Positions 17,995 through 26,834 of a DNA stretch of 64,000 nucleotides are shown here, piece after piece. How positions within the stretch are numbered: the stretch's first letter is position 1; each line of letters begins with the position of its first letter. Both the position numbers and the translations under genes were made by a program. Source of the stretch: Dysgonomonas sp. PF1-14 (GTDB lineage Bacteria > Bacteroidota > Bacteroidia > Bacteroidales > Dysgonomonadaceae); NCBI RefSeq assembly GCF_029892965.1, contig NZ_JARXWN010000001.1, positions 372,001 to 436,000 of the forward strand. The letters are read 5' to 3'. A model generated the notes under the pieces. The model made no database searches. It was not told the DNA's origin and worked only from the letters and a program-made list of their open reading frames with translations.

Positions 17995-18198
17995 TTTTAA
18001 CTAAAAAGTAACGAATGTAACGTTTTTGCACTGTTTTTTTATATCTGTTACTTTTCTTCCTGTAGGAGCGAATCAATGTGTTCGCCCGCTCTTTCTATTC
18101 GGGCAAACACACAGGTCTGCCCCTACATCATCTTCGGTTTTTAACTAAAAAGTAACGAAGGTAATGTTTTCCTGTTGTTTTTAGTTTCTGTTACTTTT
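17995..18198. repeat. Nested repeat: two 60-bp direct repeats around a palindrome
   Basis: The 490-bp gap between the GNAT gene and hisS holds two copies of a 60-bp element at 17995-18055 and 18139-18198. Both begin TTTTAACTAAAAAGTAACGAA and end CTGTTACTTTT. Each copy is also an imperfect inverted repeat (AAAAGTAAC...GTTACTTTT). Between the copies lies a different palindrome (18061-18127). The arrangement looks like a mobile palindromic element inserted with duplication of flanking sequence, or a compound small element. No coding capacity is seen. Confidence 0.7.
18061..18127. repeat. Imperfect palindrome between the direct repeats
   Basis: The ends are inverted copies: TGTAGGAGC...GTGTTCGCCCG on the left and CGGGCAAACACAC...GCCCCTACA on the right. 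The sequence style (TGTAGGGGC...GCCCG) is that of short intergenic palindromes found dispersed in many genomes. It could fold into a long RNA hairpin. Confidence 0.7.
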
Positions 18199-18351
18199 TA
18201 TATTACCTGTTCACCAATTCAAAGACCGCTTTCTGTTGTTAACGGATTACTGTTAACTGACATATAGATAAACTTCTTTATTCTTCTTTGCGTTTTCAAA
18301 GGTTATATGCGAAAAGCCATAATCGATACCCCATAACTCGCAACTTATTTT

Positions 18352-18359
18352 TACCTTTG
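18352..18359 (+). promoter_or_regulatory. Putative -7 box of hisS
   Basis: TACCTTTG matches TAnnTTTG. No TTTG is seen at the usual -33 distance. It lies 31 bp before the ATG at 18391 and excludes a long upstream extension of hisS. Confidence 0.45.
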
Positions 18360-18390
18360 CATCCTGATAATATTTTTGAACAAGAAAGCT

Positions 18391-19755
18391 ATGTCACAAC
18401 CTTCAATTCCTAAAGGAACAAGAGATTTTTCGCCCGAAGAAATGGCGAAACGCAACTATATTTTCGACACCATCCGCGAAGTATTCAAGCTTTACGGCTT
18501 CCGTCAGATAGAAACTCCCGCAATGGAAAACCTGTCTACCCTGATGGGCAAATACGGCGAAGAAGGTGATAAGCTGCTTTTCAAGATATTGAACTCGGGA
18601 GACTATCTGAAAGACATTGCAGATGCAGAACTAACAGAAAGAAATGTAAATCGTCTGGCAACCAAAATCAGCGAAAAAGGGCTGCGTTACGACCTTACCG
18701 TACCTTTTGCCCGCTATGTAGTAATGCACCGCAACGAGATCACATTCCCGTTTCGCCGTTTCCAGATACAGCCTGTGTGGCGTGCCGACCGTCCGCAAAA
18801 AGGGCGTTATCGCGAGTTCTTCCAGTGCGACGTCGACATTGTAGGTTCCGACTCATTGTTGAATGAGGTTGAGATCATTCAGATAACCGATGAAGTATTT
18901 AACCGCTTCGGTGTACGTGTCTGCATCAAACTGAATAACAGGAAAATACTTTCGGGTATTGCTGAAATAATCGGCGAAGCTGATAAGATAGTCGACATCA
19001 CCGTTGCCATCGATAAACTCGACAAGATCGGCTTAGATAAGGTGAACGAAGAACTGGCTTCGAAAGGCATCCCTCAAAAAGCAATCGACCAACTTCAGCC
19101 TATTATCCTGCTGAAAGGCACGAATGACGAAAAATTAAATACACTAAAAACGATTCTTAAAGACTCCGAAACTGGAATTAAAGGAGTTGAAGAACTCGAA
19201 TTTATCCTCAATAAACTCAAGATCACAGGAGTTCGCTGCGAACTCGAACTCGACCTCACGCTGGCGCGCGGACTAAGCTACTACACAGGAGCGATCATAG
19301 AAGTGAAAGCGCTCGATGTACAGATTGGAAGCATCACAGGCGGAGGACGGTATGATAACCTTACCGGAATATTCGGACTGAAAGATGTATCGGGCATCGG
19401 TATCTCGTTCGGAGCCGACCGCATTTTCGATGTACTCAATCAGCTAGGCCTGTACCCGAAAGATTCGACAAAAGGCACACAGGTATTGTTTGTAAACTTT
19501 GGCGACCGGGAAGAATCCCATATTTTACCGATAGCGACAAAAATGCGTCAGGCAAATATTGCAGTGGAAATATATCCCGAATCGGCAAAACTGAACAAGC
19601 AAATGAAATATGCTGACTCCAATAAAATTCCTTTCGTTGCCATCATCGGAGAAAACGAGATGAAAGAGAACAAGATCACCCTCAAAAACATGGAAACAGG
19701 CGAACAGGTACTCATTTCTCCGGAAGAATCCATCAAAAAACTTGCTAAAGAATAA
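18391..19755 (+). CDS. hisS: Histidyl-tRNA synthetase
   Basis: Class II aminoacyl-tRNA synthetase that charges tRNA-His in the cytoplasm. The 454-residue protein shows motif 1 ([11 protein letters not shown] and the following helix), motif 2 ([29 protein letters not shown]), the HisA signature [13 protein letters not shown], and motif 3 ([24 protein letters not shown]). An anticodon-binding domain lies in the last 100 residues. I chose the ATG at 18391; the frame upstream opens with TTG at 18376, inside the leader. It stands alone, with its own promoter and terminator. Confidence 0.96.
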   Translation: MSQPSIPKGTRDFSPEEMAKRNYIFDTIREVFKLYGFRQIETPAMENLSTLMGKYGEEGDKLLFKILNSGDYLKDIADAELTERNVNRLATKISEKGLRYDLTVPFARYVVMHRNEITFPFRRFQIQPVWRADRPQKGRYREFFQCDVDIVGSDSLLNEVEIIQITDEVFNRFGVRVCIKLNNRKILSGIAEIIGEADKIVDITVAIDKLDKIGLDKVNEELASKGIPQKAIDQLQPIILLKGTNDEKLNTLKTILKDSETGIKGVEELEFILNKLKITGVRCELELDLTLARGLSYYTGAIIEVKALDVQIGSITGGGRYDNLTGIFGLKDVSGIGISFGADRIFDVLNQLGLYPKDSTKGTQVLFVNFGDREESHILPIATKMRQANIAVEIYPESAKLNKQMKYADSNKIPFVAIIGENEMKENKITLKNMETGEQVLISPEESIKKLAKE

Positions 19756-19786
19756 GCACCATCATACAAAAACAGTGAACTGATTG

Positions 19787-19810
19787 AAAAAGAGCCTCTA
19801 GGCTCTTTTT
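19787..19810 (+). terminator. Intrinsic terminator of hisS
   Basis: A perfect stem AAAAAGAGCC / GGCTCTTTTT with a TCTA loop, ending in five T, 32 bp after the hisS stop. Confidence 0.9.
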
Positions 19811-19825
19811 CATTACCTGTTAACA

Positions 19826-19885
19826 AGCTGTTAATAACTTTCCATAGGCAACACTATATCAGTCATTTACAGCTGTTAATAACTT
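19826..19885. repeat. Repeated AGCTGTTAATAACTT upstream of the dcw cluster
   Basis: The 15-mer AGCTGTTAATAACTT occurs at 19826-19840 and again at 19871-19885, 45 bp apart. The second copy is followed by ATCAACAG, giving a TTATCAACA that differs by one base from the DnaA box TTATCCACA. It may be a control region for the division cluster; no factor can be named. Confidence 0.5.
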
Positions 19886-19920
19886 ATCAACAGCCGGTTC
19901 ATAACTTTTTACTCATTTTT

Positions 19921-19945
19921 AAGTGGGGAAAAGTGGGGAAAAGTG
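19921..19945 (+). promoter_or_regulatory. Probable MraZ operator boxes
   Basis: Three AAGTG repeats, two of them AAGTGGGGAA, start at 19921, 19931 and 19941, so the GTG(GGG) boxes are spaced exactly 10 bp (one helical turn) apart. MraZ is known to bind such tandem G-rich boxes ahead of its own gene and to control the dcw cluster. The boxes lie just upstream of a weak -7-like TAACTTTA (19957-19964), where bound MraZ would block the promoter. Confidence 0.75.
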
Positions 19946-20002
19946 TATAATTTTTATAACTTTACCCTCGCTAATTGTATAGTGTTAAAAAACAAAGTAT
20001 TA

Positions 20003-20464
20003 ATGTTGCAATTTCTGGGAAATATAGAAGCTAAGATCGACGCAAAAGCAAGGATTTTTGTGCCGGCAGCTTTTCGTAAGATTCTACAATCTTCCGACCA
20101 GAATACATTGATCCTCAGAAAAGACATATTCCAGAACTGCCTTATCCTCTACCCTATACAAGTATGGGAAGAAGAAGTGGCAAGACTGCGTTCGCGGTTG
20201 AACAGATGGGATAAAGAACAACAGGCACTGTTCAGGCAATTTGTAGTAGATGCAGAACGTTTGGATATGGATACCAACGGGCGCATACTTATCCCGAAAC
20301 GTTATTGTCAGATGGTAGGTATCACATCTGATGTGCGGTTTTTAGGGGTGGACAACACCATCGAAATTTGGACTAACGACTCTTTGGAACAAACGCTCAT
20401 TCCGGCTGACGATTTCAGCAGCCGCATACAGGCGCTGATGAACAACGACTCACAAAACGACTAA
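20003..20464 (+). CDS. mraZ: Transcriptional regulator MraZ
   Basis: MraZ is a ring-forming AbrB/SpoVT-fold DNA-binding protein that autoregulates the division and cell-wall cluster. The 153-residue protein has two such domains: FLGNIEAKIDAKARIFVPAAFRKIL at the N-terminus and ERLDMDTNGRILIPKRYCQMVGI in the second half. I chose the ATG at 20003 (MLQFLGN), because the longer open frame from 19943 begins inside the operator and promoter. It is the first gene of the cluster, and three tandem operator boxes lie 58-82 bp upstream of its ATG. rsmH starts 5 bp after the stop. Confidence 0.93.
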   Translation: MLQFLGNIEAKIDAKARIFVPAAFRKILQSSDQNTLILRKDIFQNCLILYPIQVWEEEVARLRSRLNRWDKEQQALFRQFVVDAERLDMDTNGRILIPKRYCQMVGITSDVRFLGVDNTIEIWTNDSLEQTLIPADDFSSRIQALMNNDSQND

Positions 20465-20469
20465 CCATT

Positions 20470-21381
20470 ATGGATCAGGCATATCACATACCGGCACTAC
20501 TGGGCGAAAGTGTAGACGGGATGAATATCAGACCCGACAGCATTTGCGTAGATGTTACGTTCGGCGGAGGCGGTCATTCTAAAGAGATACTTGCAAGATT
20601 GGGCTGGCGGGGACATCTGTACGCATTCGATCAGGATGAAGATGCTATTAACAACATACAGCCTGACGACAAATTCACCTTTATCCACAGCAATTTCCGT
20701 TTTCTGAAAAACTTTATCAAATATCACGAAGTAGATAAAGTAGATGCGATATTAGCCGATCTGGGCGTTTCGTCACACCATTTCGATGACGAAGAAAGAG
20801 GATTCTCTTTCCGTTTCGAAGACAGCAAGCTCGATATGCGGATGAACCGCAAAGGTGGAAAAACAGCAGCGCAAATACTGAATAGCTATACAGAAGAGCA
20901 GCTTGCCGATGTGTTTTACCTGTACGGAGAACTAAAACAATCGAGACGCATAGCATCAGCCATTGTGAAAACCAGAAAGGAAAAACCATATAAAACAACA
21001 GGCGATCTGCTGAATACCTTATCTCAATTTCTGGGAAGAGGCGAAAAAGAGAAGAAAATACTGGCTCAGGCATTTCAGGCATTGCGTATCGAAGTCAACG
21101 AAGAGATGGAAGTGTTGAAAGAAATGCTGCAACAGGCACTCGAAATATTAAAACCGGGCGGACGACTGGTGGTTATAACATACCATTCACTGGAAGACAG
21201 ACTGGTGAAGAACTTTTTTAAGACAGGGAACTTTGAAGGAAAAGTGGAGAAGGATTTCTTCGGAAATTTTGAAACACCCTTCAAGTTGATAAACAATAAA
21301 GTCATCGTTCCTTCTACCGAAGAAGAAGAAAGAAACCCGCGCTCACGAAGCGCAAAACTGAGGATTGCAGAAAAGATTTAA
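20470..21381 (+). CDS. rsmH: 16S rRNA (cytosine1402-N4)-methyltransferase
   Basis: RsmH (MraW) methylates N4 of C1402 in the 30S decoding centre with SAM. The 303-residue protein has YHIPALLGESVDGM at the N-terminus, the SAM motif VDVTFGGGGHSKEIL, the LADLGVSSHHFDD block, RGFSFRFEDSKLDMRMN, and QAFQALRIEVNEEM followed by GGRLVVITYHSLEDRLVK. All are diagnostic. It is the second gene of the dcw cluster, between mraZ and ftsL, as is usual. Confidence 0.97.
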   Translation: MDQAYHIPALLGESVDGMNIRPDSICVDVTFGGGGHSKEILARLGWRGHLYAFDQDEDAINNIQPDDKFTFIHSNFRFLKNFIKYHEVDKVDAILADLGVSSHHFDDEERGFSFRFEDSKLDMRMNRKGGKTAAQILNSYTEEQLADVFYLYGELKQSRRIASAIVKTRKEKPYKTTGDLLNTLSQFLGRGEKEKKILAQAFQALRIEVNEEMEVLKEMLQQALEILKPGGRLVVITYHSLEDRLVKNFFKTGNFEGKVEKDFFGNFETPFKLINNKVIVPSTEEEERNPRSRSAKLRIAEKI

Positions 21382-21408
21382 CGGTATCTGATTTTATAAG
21401 AACGGGGA

Positions 21409-21735
21409 ATGAAAGCAAAAGACATAAAAAAGAAAATAATGTACATTCTGGGAGGAACAGTTCTCACTGAGGACTTTTTCTGGAAGAATGCACGTTTTAT
21501 CATTACTGTTTTCATTATTATCGTATTCTATATCAGCAACAGATACAGCTGTATCGAAAAGATGGCGAAAATAGAATCCCTGCAACGCGAACTCAAAGAT
21601 GCCAAGTACGAATCGCTTACCATTTCGGCCGAACTGATGGGTGTGAGCCGCGAATCGAAAGTAGAAGACCTCGTGCAGAAAAACGGTGTAGACATCGCAC
21701 TTACCAAAGACCCGACATACAAAATCAAAAAATAA
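21409..21735 (+). CDS. FtsL-like cell division protein
   Basis: A 108-residue bitopic membrane protein: short cytoplasmic N-terminus, one transmembrane helix (FIITVFIIIVFYIS, about 42-55), then a periplasmic coiled-coil-like helix (KMAKIESLQRELKDAKYESL). Size, topology and place between rsmH and ftsI are those of FtsL, which forms the FtsQLB-type complex that activates septal peptidoglycan synthesis. The sequence is too divergent to match classic FtsL, so the call rests on position and topology. No FtsB equivalent is next to it. Confidence 0.82.
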   Translation: MKAKDIKKKIMYILGGTVLTEDFFWKNARFIITVFIIIVFYISNRYSCIEKMAKIESLQRELKDAKYESLTISAELMGVSRESKVEDLVQKNGVDIALTKDPTYKIKK

Positions 21736-21757
21736 ACGAAAAAGGATATTACAAGAT

Positions 21758-23965
21758 ATGGCGAAAAAATCTGAAGGAGCAATGAAGAATGTGGCAGTCA
21801 GCCGTTACGGGTGGATTGTCTTTCTTTTATCTTTCATTTTTATTGCCGTTATCGTCTGCATTTTCAAGATCAAATATGCAGAAGGATCGAAATGGCGCGA
21901 ACTGGGAAAACTCGAAACTGTAAAAAAAGACAGGGAGATACGCCCCAACAGAGGAAATATATATGCCGACGACGGAAGACTACTGGCAACAAGCGAACCT
22001 CTTTACGGAGTGTATGTCGATTTCATGGCAGAAGGGATAAAGAAAGATACACTGATGAAGTATGTCACTCCCCTGTCGCAGGCTCTGGCAAAAAAATTCC
22101 CTGACCGCAATGCCGCACAATACAAGCGTGTAATACTCGACGGATGGGATCTCAGCCGTAAAGAACTAGCCGAGATAAAAAGAAATAAAGAAAGCGGTTC
22201 GAACAAAAAAGTAAAAGTACGCAGCCGTTATGTACGCATAATACGCCCCGACATCAACTATATAGACCTGAAAGAGTTGATGACTTTTCCTTTCTTCAAC
22301 CAGCGCAGCAACCGTAGCGGGCTGTTTACCGAAGAAAAGACAATGCGTATGAAACCTTTCGGACGCCTGGCTGGAAGAACGGTCGGTTCTATCTATAAAG
22401 ACTTCAACGAAGGAGGAACCAGCGGTCTGGAACTGAAATACGATTCGATACTGAAAGGTGTGCCCGGACTTAAAACCCGTCAGCGCGTACAGGGTAGATG
22501 GATAGACATCGTACTCGAAGAACCTACCGACGGATTGGATATAAAGACCACATTGAACGTAGATGTACAAGACTTAGCCGAGAAAGCATTATACAGCAAA
22601 CTTGCTGAAACAAAGGCCGAATCGGGTGTAGCCATTGTAATGGAAGTATCCACAGGCGAAATAAAAGCGATTACCAACCTCGACAGAGTATCGGAAGGAG
22701 TGTATGCTGAAGGGAATCCTAACGCATTCTCGTATATGTCCGAACCGGGATCAACTTTCAAGATCGTATCCCTGATGGTAGCACTCGAAGACGGAGTTGT
22801 ACGCCCCGATGATCAGTTTTATGTGGGAAATGGCTTATTCGAGTATAAAGGCCGTACAGTGCGCGACCACGACTGGCGCAAAGGACAGGACAGAAGTTAT
22901 GTATCAGTTGCTCAGGGAATGCACTCATCGCTGAACACTGTTGCCGCCAAAATGATATTGAAAGGCTACGAAGACAATCCGCGAAAATATGTGCAACACA
23001 TCCACGATATGGGCTTAACCAAAAAGATAGATTGGGATGTACCGTTGAAGGGAAAAGAGGGGACATCGGTAATCCGTTTTCCTGACGATAAAGGCAACCC
23101 TTGGTCGAAAACCACCCTGCCTTGGATGTCGTTCGGATACGAAACACAGGTCCCTCCGATCTATATGTTGATGTTCTATAACGGAATAGCCAACAATGGT
23201 AAGATGATAAAACCATACCTCACCAAAGCCTTCATGAAAGATGGTAAAATTGAGGAGGAATTTGAGACAGAGATCATAAACCCAATGCTGTGTTCCGAAA
23301 AAACACTCAGCGAAGTACAAGAAATATTGCGCGGAGTAGTTACTGATGGAACAGGTAAGGCCGTTAATTCGGAACTATTCCCGATAGCCGGAAAAACAGG
23401 TACTGCCATGATCGCAGCCAGAGGCGGATACGAAGGATATTATGTATCGTTTTGTGGATATTTCCCTGCCGATAAGCCGCAATACACATGTTTTGTAGGC
23501 ATACGCAGGCCACAGGGATCTCCTTCGGGCGGACTGATGCCGGGACAGGTATTCAAAAATATTGCAGAAGGAATTTATACGCGCAATCTGGTATCGACTC
23601 CGATAAAAGCACCGAAAGATACAGTCAACTCACTTATTCCGGTAGTGAAAAACGGTTCTGCAAAAAATACTGAACTGGTGTTAAAAAAACTGGATCAGTC
23701 ATTTGTCTCGTCAGGTAAAAATATGGAATGGATAAAAGCCAAAACAGACTCGCTGACAAACGGCATACGTATAGAAAATAACTCTTCGGTAAAACAAGGA
23801 CTTGTTCCGAATGTTATAGGTATGGGAGCACGCGATGCTATCTACCTGCTCGAAAACGAAGGGCTCAAAGTCAATCTGATAGGCGCCGGAAAAGTCAGAA
23901 AACAGTCGATACAGGCCGGAAGCCAGCTGATAAGGGGAGCTACAATAACCATAGAATTAAACTAA
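21758..23965 (+). CDS. ftsI: Septal transpeptidase (class B PBP with PASTA domain)
   Basis: FtsI cross-links septal peptidoglycan in the periplasm. The 735-residue protein has a short cytoplasmic tail, a single membrane anchor (about 19-37), a PBP dimerisation domain ([18 protein letters not shown] near 62) and a transpeptidase domain with STFK (Ser332, Lys335), SLN (391-393) and KTG (546-548). From about residue 675 it carries a PASTA domain ([16 protein letters not shown]). One PASTA repeat on the FtsI of a Gram-negative organism is normal in Bacteroidota. It follows ftsL by 22 bp and precedes murE by 13 bp. Confidence 0.94.
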   Translation: MAKKSEGAMKNVAVSRYGWIVFLLSFIFIAVIVCIFKIKYAEGSKWRELGKLETVKKDREIRPNRGNIYADDGRLLATSEPLYGVYVDFMAEGIKKDTLMKYVTPLSQALAKKFPDRNAAQYKRVILDGWDLSRKELAEIKRNKESGSNKKVKVRSRYVRIIRPDINYIDLKELMTFPFFNQRSNRSGLFTEEKTMRMKPFGRLAGRTVGSIYKDFNEGGTSGLELKYDSILKGVPGLKTRQRVQGRWIDIVLEEPTDGLDIKTTLNVDVQDLAEKALYSKLAETKAESGVAIVMEVSTGEIKAITNLDRVSEGVYAEGNPNAFSYMSEPGSTFKIVSLMVALEDGVVRPDDQFYVGNGLFEYKGRTVRDHDWRKGQDRSYVSVAQGMHSSLNTVAAKMILKGYEDNPRKYVQHIHDMGLTKKIDWDVPLKGKEGTSVIRFPDDKGNPWSKTTLPWMSFGYETQVPPIYMLMFYNGIANNGKMIKPYLTKAFMKDGKIEEEFETEIINPMLCSEKTLSEVQEILRGVVTDGTGKAVNSELFPIAGKTGTAMIAARGGYEGYYVSFCGYFPADKPQYTCFVGIRRPQGSPSGGLMPGQVFKNIAEGIYTRNLVSTPIKAPKDTVNSLIPVVKNGSAKNTELVLKKLDQSFVSSGKNMEWIKAKTDSLTNGIRIENNSSVKQGLVPNVIGMGARDAIYLLENEGLKVNLIGAGKVRKQSIQAGSQLIRGATITIELN

Positions 23966-23978
23966 AAAGAATACGGAT

Positions 23979-25430
23979 ATGAAGTTACATGATTTGCTGA
24001 AAGGCGTAGACGTAGTAGAAATAAAGGGAGATGAGAATACTGAAGTAACAGGTATCTTTACCGACTCGCGCAAAGCAGTTAAGGGCTCGGCATTTATCGC
24101 GCTGAAAGGCGTACAGGTAGACGGCCATCAATATATAGACAATGCACTCGATCTGGGTGCAAAAGTCGTTATCTATCAGGAAAAGATAGACACTTCGAAA
24201 GAAGGTATAATATATGTAAAGGTAAAAGACAGTGCCGATGCTGCCGGAAAAATGGCTACTCACTGGTATGGAGACCCATCGTCGAAACTCAGACTGGTAG
24301 GCGTAACCGGAACAAACGGCAAAACAACAACTGCTACCCTGCTATACGAAATGTTTCGTAAGCTGGGATATAAGGCAGGACTGCTATCTACCGTAGCCAA
24401 CTATGTAGACGGAAAGGCTTTCCACGCTACGCACACTACTCCTGATCCTATTTCGCTCAACGAGATGCTGGCTAAAATGGTAGATGCCGGATGCGAATTT
24501 GCATTTATGGAAGTAAGCTCACACGCTATCCACCAAAAACGCATTAGCGGACTAAAATTTGAAGGAGGGGTATTTACCAATCTTACACAGGATCACCTCG
24601 ACTATCATGGAACGATGGCTGAATACCTCAAAGCCAAAAAGGCATTCTTCGATAATCTGCCAGAAACAGCTTTCGCCCTGACGAATGTCGATGATAAGAA
24701 CGGAATGGTGATGATGCAGAATACAAAAGCAAAACAATATACCTATTCCGTCCATTCACTTGCCGACTTCAAAGCAAGAATCATCGAAAAGCATTTTGAC
24801 GGAACAGCTATAGATATCAATGGGAAAGAGATGCAGGTGCAATTTGTAGGAGTGTTTAATGTATATAACCTGCTGGCAGTCTACGGTGCTACCGTACTGC
24901 TCGGACAGGATTCCGATCAGGCACTGCTCACCCTGAGTACACTCAAGCCGGTTTCGGGACGATTCGAAACAATACGCTCATCCGAAAATTATACAGCTAT
25001 TGTAGATTATGCGCACACTCCCGATGCACTGACGAATGTACTAGAGGCTATACACGAGGTATTGGATGGTAACGGCCGCGTTATTACAGTAGTTGGTTGC
25101 GGAGGAAACAGGGATAAGACCAAACGCCCGATTATGGCACGCGAAGCCGTCCGTCTGAGCGATCAGGTAATTCTTACATCCGACAATCCGCGTTGGGAAG
25201 AACCACAAGCCATTATCAACGACATGGCCGATGGTCTGAACAGCCAGCAACTGAAAAAGACTCTACTGATAGTAGAACGCGAGCAGGCAATAAAAACAGC
25301 CTGCACTCTGGCTAAAGAAGGTGATGTAATACTCATTGCCGGAAAAGGACACGAAGATTATCAGGACGTAAAAGGTGTGAAGCACCACTTCGATGACCGC
25401 GAAGTAGTAAGAAATATATTCAATAGCTAA
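23979..25430 (+). CDS. murE: UDP-MurNAc-L-Ala-D-Glu:meso-diaminopimelate ligase
   Basis: MurE adds the third amino acid to the peptidoglycan precursor in the cytoplasm using ATP. The 483-residue protein has the N-terminal UDP-substrate domain ([20 protein letters not shown]), the ATP loop [29 protein letters not shown], and the C-terminal domain. The motif DNPR ([10 protein letters not shown]) is the known determinant for meso-diaminopimelate, so the organism should have mDAP peptidoglycan. It lies between ftsI and mraY with short gaps. Confidence 0.96.
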   Translation: MKLHDLLKGVDVVEIKGDENTEVTGIFTDSRKAVKGSAFIALKGVQVDGHQYIDNALDLGAKVVIYQEKIDTSKEGIIYVKVKDSADAAGKMATHWYGDPSSKLRLVGVTGTNGKTTTATLLYEMFRKLGYKAGLLSTVANYVDGKAFHATHTTPDPISLNEMLAKMVDAGCEFAFMEVSSHAIHQKRISGLKFEGGVFTNLTQDHLDYHGTMAEYLKAKKAFFDNLPETAFALTNVDDKNGMVMMQNTKAKQYTYSVHSLADFKARIIEKHFDGTAIDINGKEMQVQFVGVFNVYNLLAVYGATVLLGQDSDQALLTLSTLKPVSGRFETIRSSENYTAIVDYAHTPDALTNVLEAIHEVLDGNGRVITVVGCGGNRDKTKRPIMAREAVRLSDQVILTSDNPRWEEPQAIINDMADGLNSQQLKKTLLIVEREQAIKTACTLAKEGDVILIAGKGHEDYQDVKGVKHHFDDREVVRNIFNS

Positions 25431-25449
25431 AAAATAAATGATATAAATA

Positions 25450-26712
25450 ATGTTGTATTATCTTTTCGACTATTTAGACCAGTTAGACTTTCCCGGAGCA
25501 GGTATGTTCAAATACGTATCTTTCCGTTCGGCATTTGCCCTCATTCTTTCATTGTTGATATCGACTATCTTCGGACGCCGCATTATCGACAAACTGCAAA
25601 AACTACAAATAGGCGAAATTGTCCGCAATCTGGGACTGGAAGGACAGTTGACTAAAAAAGGAACGCCAACGATGGGGGGTATTATCATCATCCTTGCCAT
25701 ACTCGTTCCGGTTTTGCTCTTAGCTCGACTAGATAATATATACATCATACTCATGCTCATTACAACCGTATGGCTCGGCACACTCGGATTCTTGGACGAC
25801 TACATAAAGGTTTTCAAGAAAGACAAAGAAGGGCTGCATGGTAAATTCAAAATCATTGCTCAGGTCGGACTGGGACTGATTGTAGGATTAACATTATACC
25901 TCAGTCCCGATGTTATTATCAGGGAGAATATAGAGTATCGCAATCAGAACAATGAAATAGAACGCGTCAGCTATATAGAAGAAGGGGTAAAATCTACCCA
26001 GACTACCATTCCTTTCGTAAAGAACAATAATCTTGATTACGAAAGTCTGGTATCATTTATGGGCGACTATGCCGAACCTGCCGCATGGGTATTGTTCGTC
26101 ATCCTTGTCATTTTCATTGTAACGGCCGTATCTAACGGAGCAAACCTCACCGACGGGCTCGATGGGTTGGCGGCGGGCAGTTCCGCCATCATAGGCGTCA
26201 CGCTCGGAATATTGGCGTATGTATCGGGGCACATCGGCTTTGCCTCATACCTCAACATTATGTTTATACCCGGCAGTCAGGAACTGGTGATATTTGCTTC
26301 TGCTTTCATAGGGGCAACAGTCGGATTCCTTTGGTATAATGCTTTCCCCGCACAGGTATTTATGGGTGATACGGGAAGCCTTACACTGGGAGGCATCATC
26401 GGTGTATTTGCAGTTGTCATTCACAAAGAACTCTTACTGCCTATACTTTGCGGTATCTTCTTTGTAGAAAGCATATCGGTAATGATGCAGGTATTTTATT
26501 TCAAATATACCAAAAAGAAATACGGAGAAGGGCGCCGTATATTTAAAATGACGCCTCTGCACCACCATTTCCAGAAAGCAGGAAATGCAGGGATACTGGC
26601 TAAGATACAGAAGCCAATTGCTCCTATTCCCGAATCGAAGATTGTGGTACGATTCTGGCTCGTGGGAATTATTCTGGCTGTAATAACGCTGGCAACACTA
26701 AAAATGCGATAA
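25450..26712 (+). CDS. mraY: Phospho-N-acetylmuramoyl-pentapeptide transferase
   Basis: MraY moves phospho-MurNAc-pentapeptide to undecaprenyl phosphate to make lipid I in the inner membrane. The 420-residue protein has about ten membrane segments and the family motifs [42 protein letters not shown] and FMGDTGSL, plus the HHHF histidine loop. A polar insertion of about 45 residues at 158-202 (between two membrane segments, including [10 protein letters not shown]) makes it longer than the roughly 360-residue enzymes of Proteobacteria; I recall this as a Bacteroidota trait. The next gene is separated by a repeat of about 120 bp. Confidence 0.95.
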   Translation: MLYYLFDYLDQLDFPGAGMFKYVSFRSAFALILSLLISTIFGRRIIDKLQKLQIGEIVRNLGLEGQLTKKGTPTMGGIIIILAILVPVLLLARLDNIYIILMLITTVWLGTLGFLDDYIKVFKKDKEGLHGKFKIIAQVGLGLIVGLTLYLSPDVIIRENIEYRNQNNEIERVSYIEEGVKSTQTTIPFVKNNNLDYESLVSFMGDYAEPAAWVLFVILVIFIVTAVSNGANLTDGLDGLAAGSSAIIGVTLGILAYVSGHIGFASYLNIMFIPGSQELVIFASAFIGATVGFLWYNAFPAQVFMGDTGSLTLGGIIGVFAVVIHKELLLPILCGIFFVESISVMMQVFYFKYTKKKYGEGRRIFKMTPLHHHFQKAGNAGILAKIQKPIAPIPESKIVVRFWLVGIILAVITLATLKMR

Positions 26713-26714
26713 AA

Positions 26715-26830
26715 GGCCCCACCTAACCTCCCCAAAGGGGAGGAATGAAAGGGGGTAAAAAAATATGAATTATAAACATATAAATATCATTTATAAAAAT
26801 AGCCTCCCTTATGGGGAGGTTGGAGGGGCT
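26715..26830. repeat. Composite G/C hairpin repeat between mraY and murD
   Basis: Two units in inverted orientation, 26715-26743 (CCTCCCC-AAA-GGGGAGG core) and 26801-26830 (CCTCCC-TTAT-GGGGAGG core followed by TTGGAGGGGCT), flank 57 bp of very AT-rich sequence. It is the same composite as at prmC/recX. The right unit contains an in-frame ATG (26811) that would add 8 residues to MurD; the ATG at 26835 is the better start. Confidence 0.8.
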
Positions 26831-26834
26831 TTTT

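Noticed and set aside
17995-18198. Considered a CRISPR array because of repeated units
   Set aside because: Only two repeats of 60 bp, no spacers of regular length, no cas genes nearby.
26811-26834. Upstream in-frame ATG for murD
   Set aside because: It lies inside the G/C repeat unit and adds 8 residues not found in MurD; the ATG at 26835 is directly before the conserved KIIILGGG.
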